This document shows positions 36,674-44,751 of a stretch of DNA of 64,000 nt, one piece after another. The position numbers and the translations under genes were made by a program. How positions within the stretch are numbered: position 1 is the stretch's first letter; the number at the start of each line of letters is the position of its first letter. The notes under the pieces are model-generated. The model ran no database searches. It saw only the letters and a list, made by a program, of their open reading frames with translations, and was not told the DNA's origin. Origin of the DNA: Croceivirga radicis (GTDB lineage Bacteria > Bacteroidota > Bacteroidia > Flavobacteriales > Flavobacteriaceae); contig NZ_MTBC01000003.1 in assembly GCF_002072105.2 (NCBI RefSeq), forward strand, positions 393,359 through 457,358, read 5' to 3'.

Positions 36674-38830
36674 TTATAAATTATCTAATTGATTGCTCTT
36701 TTTATCGCTGCTGATGGTCCAAAAGAATCCTACAAAAAAGAAACTATCCGCAGCGGGTGATATGGCCCTACGGTTGTAAACACCTTCTGCATTTGGGGTA
36801 TTGGCATATTGGTAGTTTCCAATATTATTAGTCCCCAACACATTGTTAACCGAGAAAAATAAAATTTTTTGTTGGTCTATTAAATAGGCCCAATTAAGGC
36901 TTAGATTGTGGTAGTCTTTAGTTTTTTCGGCATAAAATTCTGGTGTGTTAGGGTTATCATAGGGTCTGCCAGAACCATAACTATAAGACATTCCTATTTG
37001 CGAACGCCAATCGTTTACCCAATATTTACCTACGGCAGAAAAATTATGGGCATTCGCAAAATTTGGTGTGGCCTGCTCCGTAAAATCCAGAAAATTACGT
37101 TCTGTGTTTAAGTAGCTATAAGATAGCCAATAATCTAAGTTTTTAATACTCTTGTTATCCCTGTAAAATACATCTAGACCGGCAGCATAGCCATTTCCTA
37201 AATTGGTAAAATTGGAGTTGAATTGTGGCTCACGGGTATCATACTTCACCAAATTGTCATAATCCTTGTAGTACCCTTCTACCCTAAAGGTTTTGCCGTT
37301 TTTAGCGTATTGATAATTAAGAATATAATGTGCCGTTCTTTCATAATCTAGGGTAGCATCATAATTGATAAACTGGGTTAATGGATTTTGATAATAATTA
37401 CCATAAGCTAAGGATAACTGACTGTCCTGACCCGTTTTGTAAGCCAAGGATGCTCGTGGAGCTACATTCCAAGCTTCAATTAAATTAGAATACTCTGTAC
37501 GTGCCCCTAGTTTTAGGGCAAAATTGTTGCTAAAAAACACATCGGCCTCCGCAAAGCCACTCCAAAGCAATTCATCAAAGCCAGCGATAAAATCGAATCC
37601 ATTATTGGCTATAAATTCTTCTTCATAATTGGTGTGGAACACTTCAGAACCAACATTTAATTTAAACCGGCTACTGAATTCTTTAGAAGCTTTCAACTTC
37701 AAATGAAGCGAAGTATCTGCTGTTTCTATGTCATTTTCAACAACCGTAATGGCATTGGTATCCCATGCCGTACTAGCTCCGGCATAAACCGTCCAATTGT
37801 TTTCAAAAAAGTATTTATAATTCGCGTTTAAATACAGGTTATTGTTTTTCAATCTAAAATTTACATACTCCTCAAAATTGATGTCCTCCTGGTCTATATC
37901 AAAATTGGCATGGTTAAAACCCGTGTAGAATTTAAACATACTGCGTTCCCCCTTTTGCCTAAAAACAGCTTCGCCCGCCATAGACTCATACGGGTTGTTC
38001 CAACGCACTCCATTGGTAGAAGGTATCAAGGCTTCGTAAGGCGATAAATTGATGTAACTGGTATTAAAACTTAAGCTTGTATTTCCCCAAATCTCTGTAT
38101 GTCCCAGACCTGCTCCTACGCTCATCACAGAAATATCCGTCTTTTCCTGGTCCGGTAAATCAGTAGTATTCATAAGCAACACACCAGAAAGCGCCTGCCC
38201 ATACTCCGCAGAATAACCGCCGGTACTAAAGCTAACTCCTTTAAACAGAAAAGGAGAAAACCTGCCTCTTGTGGGTACATTGTTGGTACTTGCCATAAAC
38301 GGCTGAAAAACTCGCTGCCCGTCTATAAACACTTGGGTCTCTTCTGCCCTACCGCCGCGCACAAACAAACGCCCGTCTTCACTAACTGTAGTGGTGCCCG
38401 GCAAGGTTTGCAAAGCAGAGCCTATATCTCCCGCCACACCTGCCGTGGTTACAATATCTAGCGGTTTTAATGCCGCCGCTTTAGATTCCGTACCCGCCTC
38501 AAAAGAACCTGCTGTTAGCGTTACTCCACTTAAGCTATTAATGGCTTCTTGCAAGACAATGTTTAATTCTTGAAAATAGGTAACCTCTCCCATTTCATAA
38601 TGGGTATCGTAACCTATACTTGAGACCACCAACGTTTGCGTTCCCGTTTCTGTAGTTGTAAAGGAGAAACGACCTGCAGCATCAGTAGAAGCACCATCAT
38701 ACGTACCTTCTAAATACACATTGGCCCCTGCTACCGGTAATTTACCTGCGGTTACAGTACCTGTAATTGTTGTTTGCGCTAAAAGTGCAAAGCTGATAAA
38801 GAAAAATAGTAGTGCTAAATAGTTTTTCAT
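36674..38830 (-). CDS. TonB-dependent receptor with carboxypeptidase-like N-domain
   Basis: 718 residues from the ATG at 38828-38830, which opens a signal peptide (MKNYLALLFFFISFALLAQ); an ATG 27 nt upstream gives a less likely start. Residues about 20-105 are a carboxypeptidase-regulatory-like (CarboxypepD_reg) domain, then a plug domain (IGSALQTLPGTTTVSEDGRLFVRGG) and an outer-membrane barrel ending in SDKKSNQLDNL. Its ligand is unknown and there is no SusD partner. A LytTR site C precedes it by 65 nt, linking it to the adjacent kinase/regulator pair. Confidence 0.92.
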   Translation of the reverse strand: MKNYLALLFFFISFALLAQTTITGTVTAGKLPVAGANVYLEGTYDGASTDAAGRFSFTTTETGTQTLVVSSIGYDTHYEMGEVTYFQELNIVLQEAINSLSGVTLTAGSFEAGTESKAAALKPLDIVTTAGVAGDIGSALQTLPGTTTVSEDGRLFVRGGRAEETQVFIDGQRVFQPFMASTNNVPTRGRFSPFLFKGVSFSTGGYSAEYGQALSGVLLMNTTDLPDQEKTDISVMSVGAGLGHTEIWGNTSLSFNTSYINLSPYEALIPSTNGVRWNNPYESMAGEAVFRQKGERSMFKFYTGFNHANFDIDQEDINFEEYVNFRLKNNNLYLNANYKYFFENNWTVYAGASTAWDTNAITVVENDIETADTSLHLKLKASKEFSSRFKLNVGSEVFHTNYEEEFIANNGFDFIAGFDELLWSGFAEADVFFSNNFALKLGARTEYSNLIEAWNVAPRASLAYKTGQDSQLSLAYGNYYQNPLTQFINYDATLDYERTAHYILNYQYAKNGKTFRVEGYYKDYDNLVKYDTREPQFNSNFTNLGNGYAAGLDVFYRDNKSIKNLDYWLSYSYLNTERNFLDFTEQATPNFANAHNFSAVGKYWVNDWRSQIGMSYSYGSGRPYDNPNTPEFYAEKTKDYHNLSLNWAYLIDQQKILFFSVNNVLGTNNIGNYQYANTPNAEGVYNRRAISPAADSFFFVGFFWTISSDKKSNQLDNL

Positions 38831-38894
38831 GACTGTTGTTTTAGATTGATGCTCCAAAAATCTATAAACCCTGTCTACTATTTAAAGCTTACTA

Positions 38895-38926
38895 ACCCAA
38901 CTGTAGAAATTACCTACTGGATTGTA
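38895..38926 (-). promoter_or_regulatory. LytTR-type direct repeat, site C (TonB receptor)
   Basis: Minus strand: TACAATCCAGT, 10-nt spacer, TACAGTTGGGT; periodicity 21 bp, 65 nt before the receptor ATG. Its other end is 37 nt from the ATG of the divergent peptidase E gene. Confidence 0.75.
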
Positions 38927-38962
38927 AAAATTCGTTTTAACTTACCGCAAAAATAATTTTAT

Positions 38963-39661
38963 ATGAAAAGACAACTATTGATTTACGGTAGCGGTAGACA
39001 TACAGTTCCTTTCTTAAATTACATGGCAAAGGCCACAGGTAAAACCAAACCAAACCTGTGTTTTATTCCAACCGCCAGCGGGGACGATGCGGAATATATA
39101 CAACGGTTTTACGAGGTTTGCGAACAAATAGCTGTTACTCCCCATGTGCTGCGGGTTTGGATTAATTCTTACGACCAAAAAGAGAGTTTTGATGAAATAC
39201 TATCAAAAATGGACGCCGTAGTTGTTGGCGGTGGCAATACTTTAAACATGATGGCCATTTGGAAAGCCCAAGGTATAGATATTGCCCTGCGCAAGGCTTA
39301 TAATAAGGGTGTTATTATGGGCGGTGGCAGCGCAGGCTCTTTATGTTGGACACTGGGCGGCACCACAGATTCTAGACCCAAAGAATTGAGCATTGTTTCT
39401 TGCTTAGGTTTTCTAGAAAAGAGTCATTGTCCGCATTACAACTCTGAGAAATCTAGAAGACCCCTTTATCATTCTAATATTTTAGCAGGTACCTTGGCAG
39501 ATGGTTACGCTTGTGACGACCGTTCTGCTATCCATTTTATAAATGAAAAAGTACACACCTCTGTTGCCTTAGATGCAGATAACCATTCGTATTATGTTTA
39601 TAAGAAAGAAGGCCAAATTGTAGAAGAGTTAATACCGGGAACTGTTTTAGCACAAGATTAA
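38963..39661 (+). CDS. pepE: Peptidase E (family S51)
   Basis: 232 residues, cytoplasmic. The nucleophile is S123 in GGGSAGS, preceded by AVVVGGGNTLNMM near 87 and FIPTAS near 34; SHCPHYN near 153 holds the likely catalytic His. S51 enzymes release N-terminal Asp from Asp-Xaa dipeptides. It is divergent from the TonB receptor with 132 nt between starts, so it may share the LytTR-bound region, though the site orientation favours the receptor. Confidence 0.9.
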   Translation: MKRQLLIYGSGRHTVPFLNYMAKATGKTKPNLCFIPTASGDDAEYIQRFYEVCEQIAVTPHVLRVWINSYDQKESFDEILSKMDAVVVGGGNTLNMMAIWKAQGIDIALRKAYNKGVIMGGGSAGSLCWTLGGTTDSRPKELSIVSCLGFLEKSHCPHYNSEKSRRPLYHSNILAGTLADGYACDDRSAIHFINEKVHTSVALDADNHSYYVYKKEGQIVEELIPGTVLAQD

Positions 39662-39794
39662 AAAGCAGCTTTTTAAATACACTTATTTCAATTTTTTAAA
39701 TGAATTAATTAATATTCGGATTGAGGTAGCGGACGGAGTTAAAATGTAAAATCTTCGCATACGTAAAGAACACAAAACAACCTAAATCGATTGA

Positions 39795-39953
39795 ATGAGA
39801 AAGTGTATATTTTATGGATTAGCATTAGTAGCTACATTATGCTATTCTAGTTATGACCAGCATGAAAAGGTTAGCTCTACTCAAAATATAAAAGTGGAAA
39901 AAGTCCGTTACAAACCAGTTGCTAACACTACTTCTAAAACATCCAGGGCATAA
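39795..39953 (+). CDS. Small exported protein of unknown function, 52 residues
   Basis: ATG at 39795 opens MRKCIFYGLALVATLCYSS, a signal-peptide-like start with a Cys near the end of the hydrophobic core, then a short basic/Ser/Thr-rich mature part ending NTTSKTSRA. A strong terminator follows 23 nt after the stop, supporting an expressed unit. I do not recognise a family. It fills the interval between peptidase E and the M23 peptidase. Confidence 0.5.
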   Translation: MRKCIFYGLALVATLCYSSYDQHEKVSSTQNIKVEKVRYKPVANTTSKTSRA

Positions 39954-39976
39954 GTTGCCTTTCTATATAAATACTT

Positions 39977-40006
39977 GAAAAAAAGCGGGTCTCAACCCGC
40001 TTTTTT
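39977..40006. terminator. Bidirectional terminator between the small exported protein and M23 genes
   Basis: Stem AAAAGCGGGT / ACCCGCTTTT with CTCA loop, A-run on one side and TTTTTT on the other. It touches the stop codon of the minus-strand M23 gene. Confidence 0.88.
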
Positions 40007-41165
40007 ATTGTAGTAGGTTTTTAAAAACGTAACCTGCCGTTCCACTTTGGTCCCTAACATGAACCCAGTTTTTGGTATATCCCAAAATTTGAACCGTATC
40101 TTGTTGTTTTAAGGTTTTTAGTTTAGTTGATTTTACTGAATTTCCTTGCCGTACATTGGCCTTGGCGCCTTTAACAATTCCGTCAGTTGTTGGATTATTT
40201 AATTCAAAACTTGGCAATGGTTCTATCTTTTTTATAAAAGGATAAGGGTCCACCGCTTTGGATTTATAGATGCCGAAGTGTAGATGGGGTGCCGTGGTTT
40301 TTGCATTACCCGTATTCCCTACCAAGCCCAAAGTATCGCCAACAGTTACTTTTTGTCCTGCACTTGCAATAATGCTATCTAAATGCGCATAATACAAACG
40401 ATTGCCAAACAGCCCATCTGCCAACCAAACTTGTTTACCACCCAATCCTTGATTACGTGTGCTCACTACGCGACCATCTGTTGCAGCAACTACGGGCGTA
40501 CCTCTAGCAGCAAAAATATCTATACCCTCATGTTGGCGGGTACCACCAGCTCGTGGTGCACCCCAGAAACTTTGCACGGCGCTGTTGTCCTTTCCACTAA
40601 CGGGAAAATAATACGTAGGCCTTCTCCTTATCAATAGGGTATATTCTGTATTTGCAAAAAGTTGGGGCTGCAGTAGTAATTTGTACTTACCCGATTCCTT
40701 TATGATATAGGACAAAGAAGATGCATTGGGTTTGTTTTCTAGTAGTAAGTCCATTTTTTTCGATTCATCATATTTGTATAGACTTAAAAAACTAGAGGTG
40801 ATACTATCTGTTTGTAAGGACACTACCAAACGCTCTCCTTCTTTCAACGCTAAAGAAAAACTCAAAACCGTAGGCTCAACACTAGAAAACTTGCCTACTT
40901 GTTTATAGGGCAGGTTGATCATTACACTATCGTTAAAAGCGTTAGCAAATGCTTTCTGCCAAGCTGCATACGCCTTATCCTCTAAACTATAATTGCGTTC
41001 GTATACCTCTCTAGCAGAAGGTTGGGTAATAGCATCGGACAAACTGGTCATTTGTTTACAGCTGCATAAAGCCAAATACAGGGCTAATATTAGACAGTAC
41101 CTTACATAGCGTCTATGGTAAGGTCCTTTACCAGTAAAATTTTTTAGGTGCAGTTTATCATTCAT
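40005..41165 (-). CDS. M23 family metallopeptidase lipoprotein with SH3 domain
   Basis: 386 residues with a signal segment near 25-37 and lipobox LALCSC. The LytM/M23 domain (about 190-320) has zinc ligands in RQHEGIDIFA and APHLHFGIY and a central YYAHLDS. A bacterial SH3 domain (about 330-386, AKVNVRQG-type start GAKANVRQGNS and NWVHVRDQSGTAGYV) follows. It likely cleaves peptidoglycan cross-bridges or acts as a degenerate amidase activator; the intact HxxxD and HxH argue for activity. Confidence 0.9.
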   Translation of the reverse strand: MNDKLHLKNFTGKGPYHRRYVRYCLILALYLALCSCKQMTSLSDAITQPSAREVYERNYSLEDKAYAAWQKAFANAFNDSVMINLPYKQVGKFSSVEPTVLSFSLALKEGERLVVSLQTDSITSSFLSLYKYDESKKMDLLLENKPNASSLSYIIKESGKYKLLLQPQLFANTEYTLLIRRRPTYYFPVSGKDNSAVQSFWGAPRAGGTRQHEGIDIFAARGTPVVAATDGRVVSTRNQGLGGKQVWLADGLFGNRLYYAHLDSIIASAGQKVTVGDTLGLVGNTGNAKTTAPHLHFGIYKSKAVDPYPFIKKIEPLPSFELNNPTTDGIVKGAKANVRQGNSVKSTKLKTLKQQDTVQILGYTKNWVHVRDQSGTAGYVFKNLLQ

Positions 41166-41254
41166 ACTAAAGCAAGGTAAACGCTCTGTATGAGTATTCT
41201 TAATTGAAAAAAGAGTATGTTTAATCTGTTAAATTAAATGAGCTCCGTTACAGC

Positions 41255-41857
41255 ATGTACATACCACACTATTATCAAAATGAAAATATAGAAGAAGTAA
41301 AAGCTTTTATACAAGCCAATAGCTTTGGTATCTTAATAGACCAAGTGGAAGGTAAACCATGGGGTACCCACATTCCGTTAGAATTGGAAACAGATAACAA
41401 TGGGGAAGCCATTTTGGTGAGTCATTTGGCCAAGGCGAACCCACAAGCAAAGGCTTTGGTTGACGGGAAAGAAGTATTATGTATTTTCAATGGTCCACAC
41501 CATTATATTTCTTCTTCTTGGTATAAAGAAGAGGAAGTACCCACATGGAATTATATTGCCGTGCATGTTTATGGAAATCTAAAAGTGCTTTCTGAGGAGG
41601 AAACTATGGCATCGATGCATCGATTAGTAGAGAAATATGAGCAAATGGCCAAAAAACCTATCGACTTATCTAAATTTTCTTCTAAAACCTTGCGCCAAGT
41701 TAAAGTCACGGTAGGGTTTGAAGTTAAAATAACAGATATACAGGCCGCTTACAAAATGAGTCAGACCCGTAGTGAAGACCATGCTGTTATTATTTCAGAA
41801 TTAGAAGAATTAGATACTGTAGCCAGTAAAGCTGTTGCCGATAAAATGAAAAAGTGA
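41255..41857 (+). CDS. paiB: FMN-binding negative transcriptional regulator (PaiB family)
   Basis: 200 residues. MYIPHYYQNENIEEVKAFI at the start and the FMN-binding split-barrel pattern (LVSHLAKANPQ, CIFNGPHHYISSSWY, VPTWNYIAVHVYG) match PaiB. In Bacillus subtilis paiB sits with paiA, a GNAT acetyltransferase acting on polyamines. Here a small membrane protein and then a GNAT gene follow with overlapping or abutting starts, so the three form an operon. DNA binding by PaiB is historical; a flavin enzyme role is possible. Confidence 0.88.
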   Translation: MYIPHYYQNENIEEVKAFIQANSFGILIDQVEGKPWGTHIPLELETDNNGEAILVSHLAKANPQAKALVDGKEVLCIFNGPHHYISSSWYKEEEVPTWNYIAVHVYGNLKVLSEEETMASMHRLVEKYEQMAKKPIDLSKFSSKTLRQVKVTVGFEVKITDIQAAYKMSQTRSEDHAVIISELEELDTVASKAVADKMKK

Positions 41858-42168
41858 TGAATCGTAAAACCCTTTCTCGTTTTTTAGGAATATTTCCTTT
41901 AGTTATTAATACTTACTTCTGGATTAAAACACTGTCTCCTCTAGTTGCTATATTTTTGATTAAAAAAACTGAATCCATTAGTTTTATAGGAAGCAAGTAT
42001 ACTTATCTATTAATAATACATCTTTTATTTATAAATGCTTGGAGCATAATTTTCTATACCAAACTTATATTTAAAAATAAAGAACAGAAAAAATTAATAA
42101 AATTTTTAAGCTTTCTATTTTTAAGTGGCCTTGGGCAATTTATTTATTGGATACGAAAAATTAAATAG
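41857..42168 (+). CDS. Small membrane protein of unknown function
   Basis: 103 residues from the ATG at 41857, which overlaps the paiB stop by one base (TGATGA); three hydrophobic helices (about 8-24, 46-65, 82-98) separated by basic loops. Its AT content is visibly higher than in its neighbours (runs such as AAAATTAATAAAATTTTT). I recognise no family. Position between a PaiB and a GNAT gene, with coupling on both sides, suggests co-expression. Confidence 0.65.
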   Translation: MNRKTLSRFLGIFPLVINTYFWIKTLSPLVAIFLIKKTESISFIGSKYTYLLIIHLLFINAWSIIFYTKLIFKNKEQKKLIKFLSFLFLSGLGQFIYWIRKIK

Positions 42169-42642
42169 ATGATGAATGACAGCTTTAAAATAGTCCCGTT
42201 TACCTCTGCGTATGCCGCCGCTTTTAAGGCGATTAATCAGCAATGGATAGAACAGTATTTTAAAATGGAGCCATCAGATTTTAAAGCGTTGGACTATCCA
42301 CAAGAAAATATAATAGACCAAGGCGGTTATATTGCTGTTGCCTTATTGGACAAAGAAGTGGTAGGAGTTTGTGCCTTGATTAAAATGGATGGCAACCGTT
42401 TTGATTACGAATTGGCCAAGATGGGGGTTACTCCAAAAGCCCAAGGCAAACGAGTAGGGTATTTATTAGGGCAACACATTATAGCTAAAGCCAAAAGTTT
42501 AGGTGCAAAAAACATTTTTATAGAAAGTAACCGTGTACTTGTACCAGCCATTAAATTATATGAGAAGCTCGGTTTTGTAGAAATAGAGGGACCACCATCT
42601 CCGTATGAACGTGCCGATATTCAAATGGAATTTAGGTTTTAG
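42169..42642 (+). CDS. GNAT family N-acetyltransferase
   Basis: 157 residues, cytoplasmic. The acetyl-CoA site is VTPKAQGKRVGYLLGQHII (Q/RxxGxG/A variant) near 95-113, followed by IFIESNRVLVPAIKLYEKLGF, typical of GNAT enzymes. The start ATG directly follows the stop of the membrane protein gene (a second ATG follows immediately). Its operon position after PaiB suggests a PaiA-like role on polyamines, which the sequence alone cannot confirm. Confidence 0.9.
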   Translation: MMNDSFKIVPFTSAYAAAFKAINQQWIEQYFKMEPSDFKALDYPQENIIDQGGYIAVALLDKEVVGVCALIKMDGNRFDYELAKMGVTPKAQGKRVGYLLGQHIIAKAKSLGAKNIFIESNRVLVPAIKLYEKLGFVEIEGPPSPYERADIQMEFRF

Positions 42643-42652
42643 AATGTTATAG

Positions 42653-42684
42653 CTCAGTTGGGTAAGCAAAATCTACAATTGGGT
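42653..42684 (+). promoter_or_regulatory. LytTR-type direct repeat, site D (DUF2141 gene)
   Basis: Plus strand: CTCAGTTGGGT, 10-nt spacer, TACAATTGGGT; periodicity 21 bp. The proximal half ends 71 nt before the DUF2141 ATG, in the same orientation and distance as sites A-C, which lie in front of minus-strand genes. Confidence 0.75.
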
Positions 42685-42754
42685 AACTCACAATTGAACA
42701 GTGAGTGGAATTTAATGAGTTTTACCCTGTTCATTAACTACTAAAACAAAAAAT

Positions 42755-43171
42755 ATGAAAACCTTGTTATCCCTATTCGCAATTGTATGTACGTTAACCT
42801 TTAGCCAAGCGCAAACCGATGGTGTTACCGTAAGTGTTACCATTGAAAATGTGCTAAATAATGAAGGAACCCTTTTGGCCGGCTTACATACAGCAGAGAC
42901 CTTTATGAAAGCGCAAGGAATAAAAACGGCTTCTACAGCAGCAAAAAAGGGCGCTGTAACCTTAACTTTTGAAAACGTAGCCCCAGGCTCCTATTCCATT
43001 CTAGTATTGCATGACGCTAATGGTAATAATCAAATGGATTTTGAAGCCAATGGCATGCCTAAAGAAAGTTATGGTACTACTGGTGAAATGACCCTCTATG
43101 GCCCACCTACTTTTGAGGCAACAGCCTTCACCGTTGCCCAAAAGGACGTAAGCCATAACATTAGGTTTTAA
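42755..43171 (+). CDS. DUF2141 domain-containing secreted protein
   Basis: 138 residues with signal peptide ending SQAQ. The DUF2141 beta-sandwich is visible: VSVTIENVLNNEGTLLAGLH, TLTFENVAPGSYSILVLHD, DANGNNQMDFEANGMPKESYG, where the DxNxNxxxD loop could bind calcium. The protein is periplasmic or secreted, function unknown. It is preceded by LytTR site D, which makes it a likely target of the kinase/regulator at 32-36 kb. A terminator follows. Confidence 0.88.
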   Translation: MKTLLSLFAIVCTLTFSQAQTDGVTVSVTIENVLNNEGTLLAGLHTAETFMKAQGIKTASTAAKKGAVTLTFENVAPGSYSILVLHDANGNNQMDFEANGMPKESYGTTGEMTLYGPPTFEATAFTVAQKDVSHNIRF

Positions 43172-43176
43172 ACTAA

Positions 43177-43204
43177 AAAAGTCCCGCTAGAGAGCGGGAC
43201 TTTT
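43177..43204 (+). terminator. Intrinsic terminator of the DUF2141 gene
   Basis: Stem GTCCCGCT / AGCGGGAC with AGAG loop, flanked by A-run and TTTT (extends to 12 bp). Confidence 0.88.
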
Positions 43205-43225
43205 CTTTTCTAAAACGATACGGCA

Positions 43226-43699
43226 CTATTCTGACAACCAGGCGGTAAACATCCATACGGTTTTTTCCTGCTCGGTAATCAAATCACTCATCATTGCGTT
43301 GGTACCCTCATCATTGGCATCGTCAGAAGCATCTAAAATCTCTCTTTCAATAGTTAACAATTCGCTTAAGGAGTCCACTATTAATTGTACAGCTTCTACA
43401 TCCTTGGTTATGTTTTTACCCACCGGCACTTTTGCTGCATTGGTATAATCTTCAAACGTATGCAAAGGTGTACCCCCCAATGTTAAAATACGTTCGGCTA
43501 TCTCATCAACTTTTAAATTGGCGTCCACATACAATTCTTCAAACTTTTCATGCAAATCAAAAAAGCGTTTTCCCTTTATATTCCAGTGTACCCCTCTTAG
43601 GTTTAAATAGTATTGTTGAAAATTAGCGAGCAAGGTGTTCAGGTCTTTGCTAAGTGCTACAGATTTATCTTGGTCTAATCCTATCTTATTCAATTTCAT
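43226..43699 (-). CDS. dps: Dps family ferritin-like DNA-protection protein
   Basis: 157 residues, the usual Dps length. The inter-subunit ferroxidase ligands align with E. coli Dps: H38, H50, E54, D65 and E69 (HWNIKG, DLHEKFEELY, DEIAER). It forms 12-mers that oxidise Fe(II) with peroxide and protect DNA. It is divergent from oxyR with a 106-nt shared control region, so peroxide induction through OxyR is likely. Confidence 0.94.
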   Translation of the reverse strand: MKLNKIGLDQDKSVALSKDLNTLLANFQQYYLNLRGVHWNIKGKRFFDLHEKFEELYVDANLKVDEIAERILTLGGTPLHTFEDYTNAAKVPVGKNITKDVEAVQLIVDSLSELLTIEREILDASDDANDEGTNAMMSDLITEQEKTVWMFTAWLSE

Positions 43700-43805
43700 G
43701 GTATTTGTTTTATTTATTGATAGTATAAAATTACCTAATAACCAGCGTGGTTTTGTATAGTTTTCATCAATGTAATTTATATCTTTATCGCATTAATTTA
43801 TTAGG

Positions 43806-44750
43806 ATGACGATTACGCAATTACAATATGTTTTAGCGGTGGCAGAGCACCGTAATTTTACTTTGGCGGCAGAAAAGAGTTTTGTTACCCAGCCAACTTT
43901 AAGCATGCAAGTGCAAAAGCTAGAAGATGAGTTAGATATATTGATTTTTGACCGTAGTAAAAAGCCAATTGCCCTGACCGAGGTTGGTAAAAAAATAGTA
44001 GACCAGGCCAAAAATATTGTTGCGGAAGCAGGGCGTATTAAAGATATAGTAGACCAAGACAAAGGGTTTATTGGTGGTGACTTTACATTAGGAATTATAC
44101 CCACCGTAATGCCTACATTACTACCAATGTTTTTGTCTACATTTATTAAGAAATACCCAAAAGTAAACCTAATCATAAAAGAACAGGCTACAGATACGCT
44201 AATCGCCAATTTACAGGACGGGCATTTAGATGCCGCCATAGCCGCTACCCCGTTAGAAGTAAACACTATTAAGGAAAGACCGTTGTACTACGAACCATTT
44301 GTAGGTTACATACCTCCCAATCATAGGTTAAACAAAAAGAAAGAAATAACAACAGCAGATTTAGATATTGCAGATGTGTTGTTATTACAAGATGGTCATT
44401 GCTTTAGAGACGGAGTAATTAATTTATGTAAATCGCCAAAAAACAAAGTAACGGAGCACTTTCAAATAGAAAGTGGAAGTTTTGAAACTCTTATAAACCT
44501 ATCTAACGAAGGTATGGGGATGACCTTGTTGCCTTATCTAAACACATTAGAGCTAGATGGTCTTAAAAAACAAAATCTAAGACATTTTGAAAGTCCTTCT
44601 CCAGCTCGTGAAATAAGTTTAATCTACCATAAAAGCGAGTTAAAAATACAGATTACCGAGGCTTTAAAAGATACTATTTCTGGAATTGTTAGAGGTGCTA
44701 TTGCTTTTCAAGATGTACAAATTATAAGCCCAGTAACTAAAAAAGAATAA
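43806..44750 (+). CDS. oxyR: Hydrogen-peroxide sensor LysR-type regulator OxyR
   Basis: 314 residues. LysR HTH at 1-60 (NFTLAAEKSFVTQPTLSMQVQKLE), effector domain after 90. The redox pair is C199 and C208 in GHCFRDGVINLC, the same numbering and spacing as E. coli OxyR, so disulphide-based peroxide sensing is expected. Adjacent divergent dps is a classic target. It converges with the hybrid kinase gene, one base between stops and no terminator visible. Confidence 0.94.
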   Translation: MTITQLQYVLAVAEHRNFTLAAEKSFVTQPTLSMQVQKLEDELDILIFDRSKKPIALTEVGKKIVDQAKNIVAEAGRIKDIVDQDKGFIGGDFTLGIIPTVMPTLLPMFLSTFIKKYPKVNLIIKEQATDTLIANLQDGHLDAAIAATPLEVNTIKERPLYYEPFVGYIPPNHRLNKKKEITTADLDIADVLLLQDGHCFRDGVINLCKSPKNKVTEHFQIESGSFETLINLSNEGMGMTLLPYLNTLELDGLKKQNLRHFESPSPAREISLIYHKSELKIQITEALKDTISGIVRGAIAFQDVQIISPVTKKE

Positions 44751-44751
44751 T

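Noticed and set aside
43793..44266. 157-codon minus-strand frame antisense to oxyR
   Set aside because: The plus strand encodes a clear OxyR with catalytic cysteines; the antisense product has no family resemblance.
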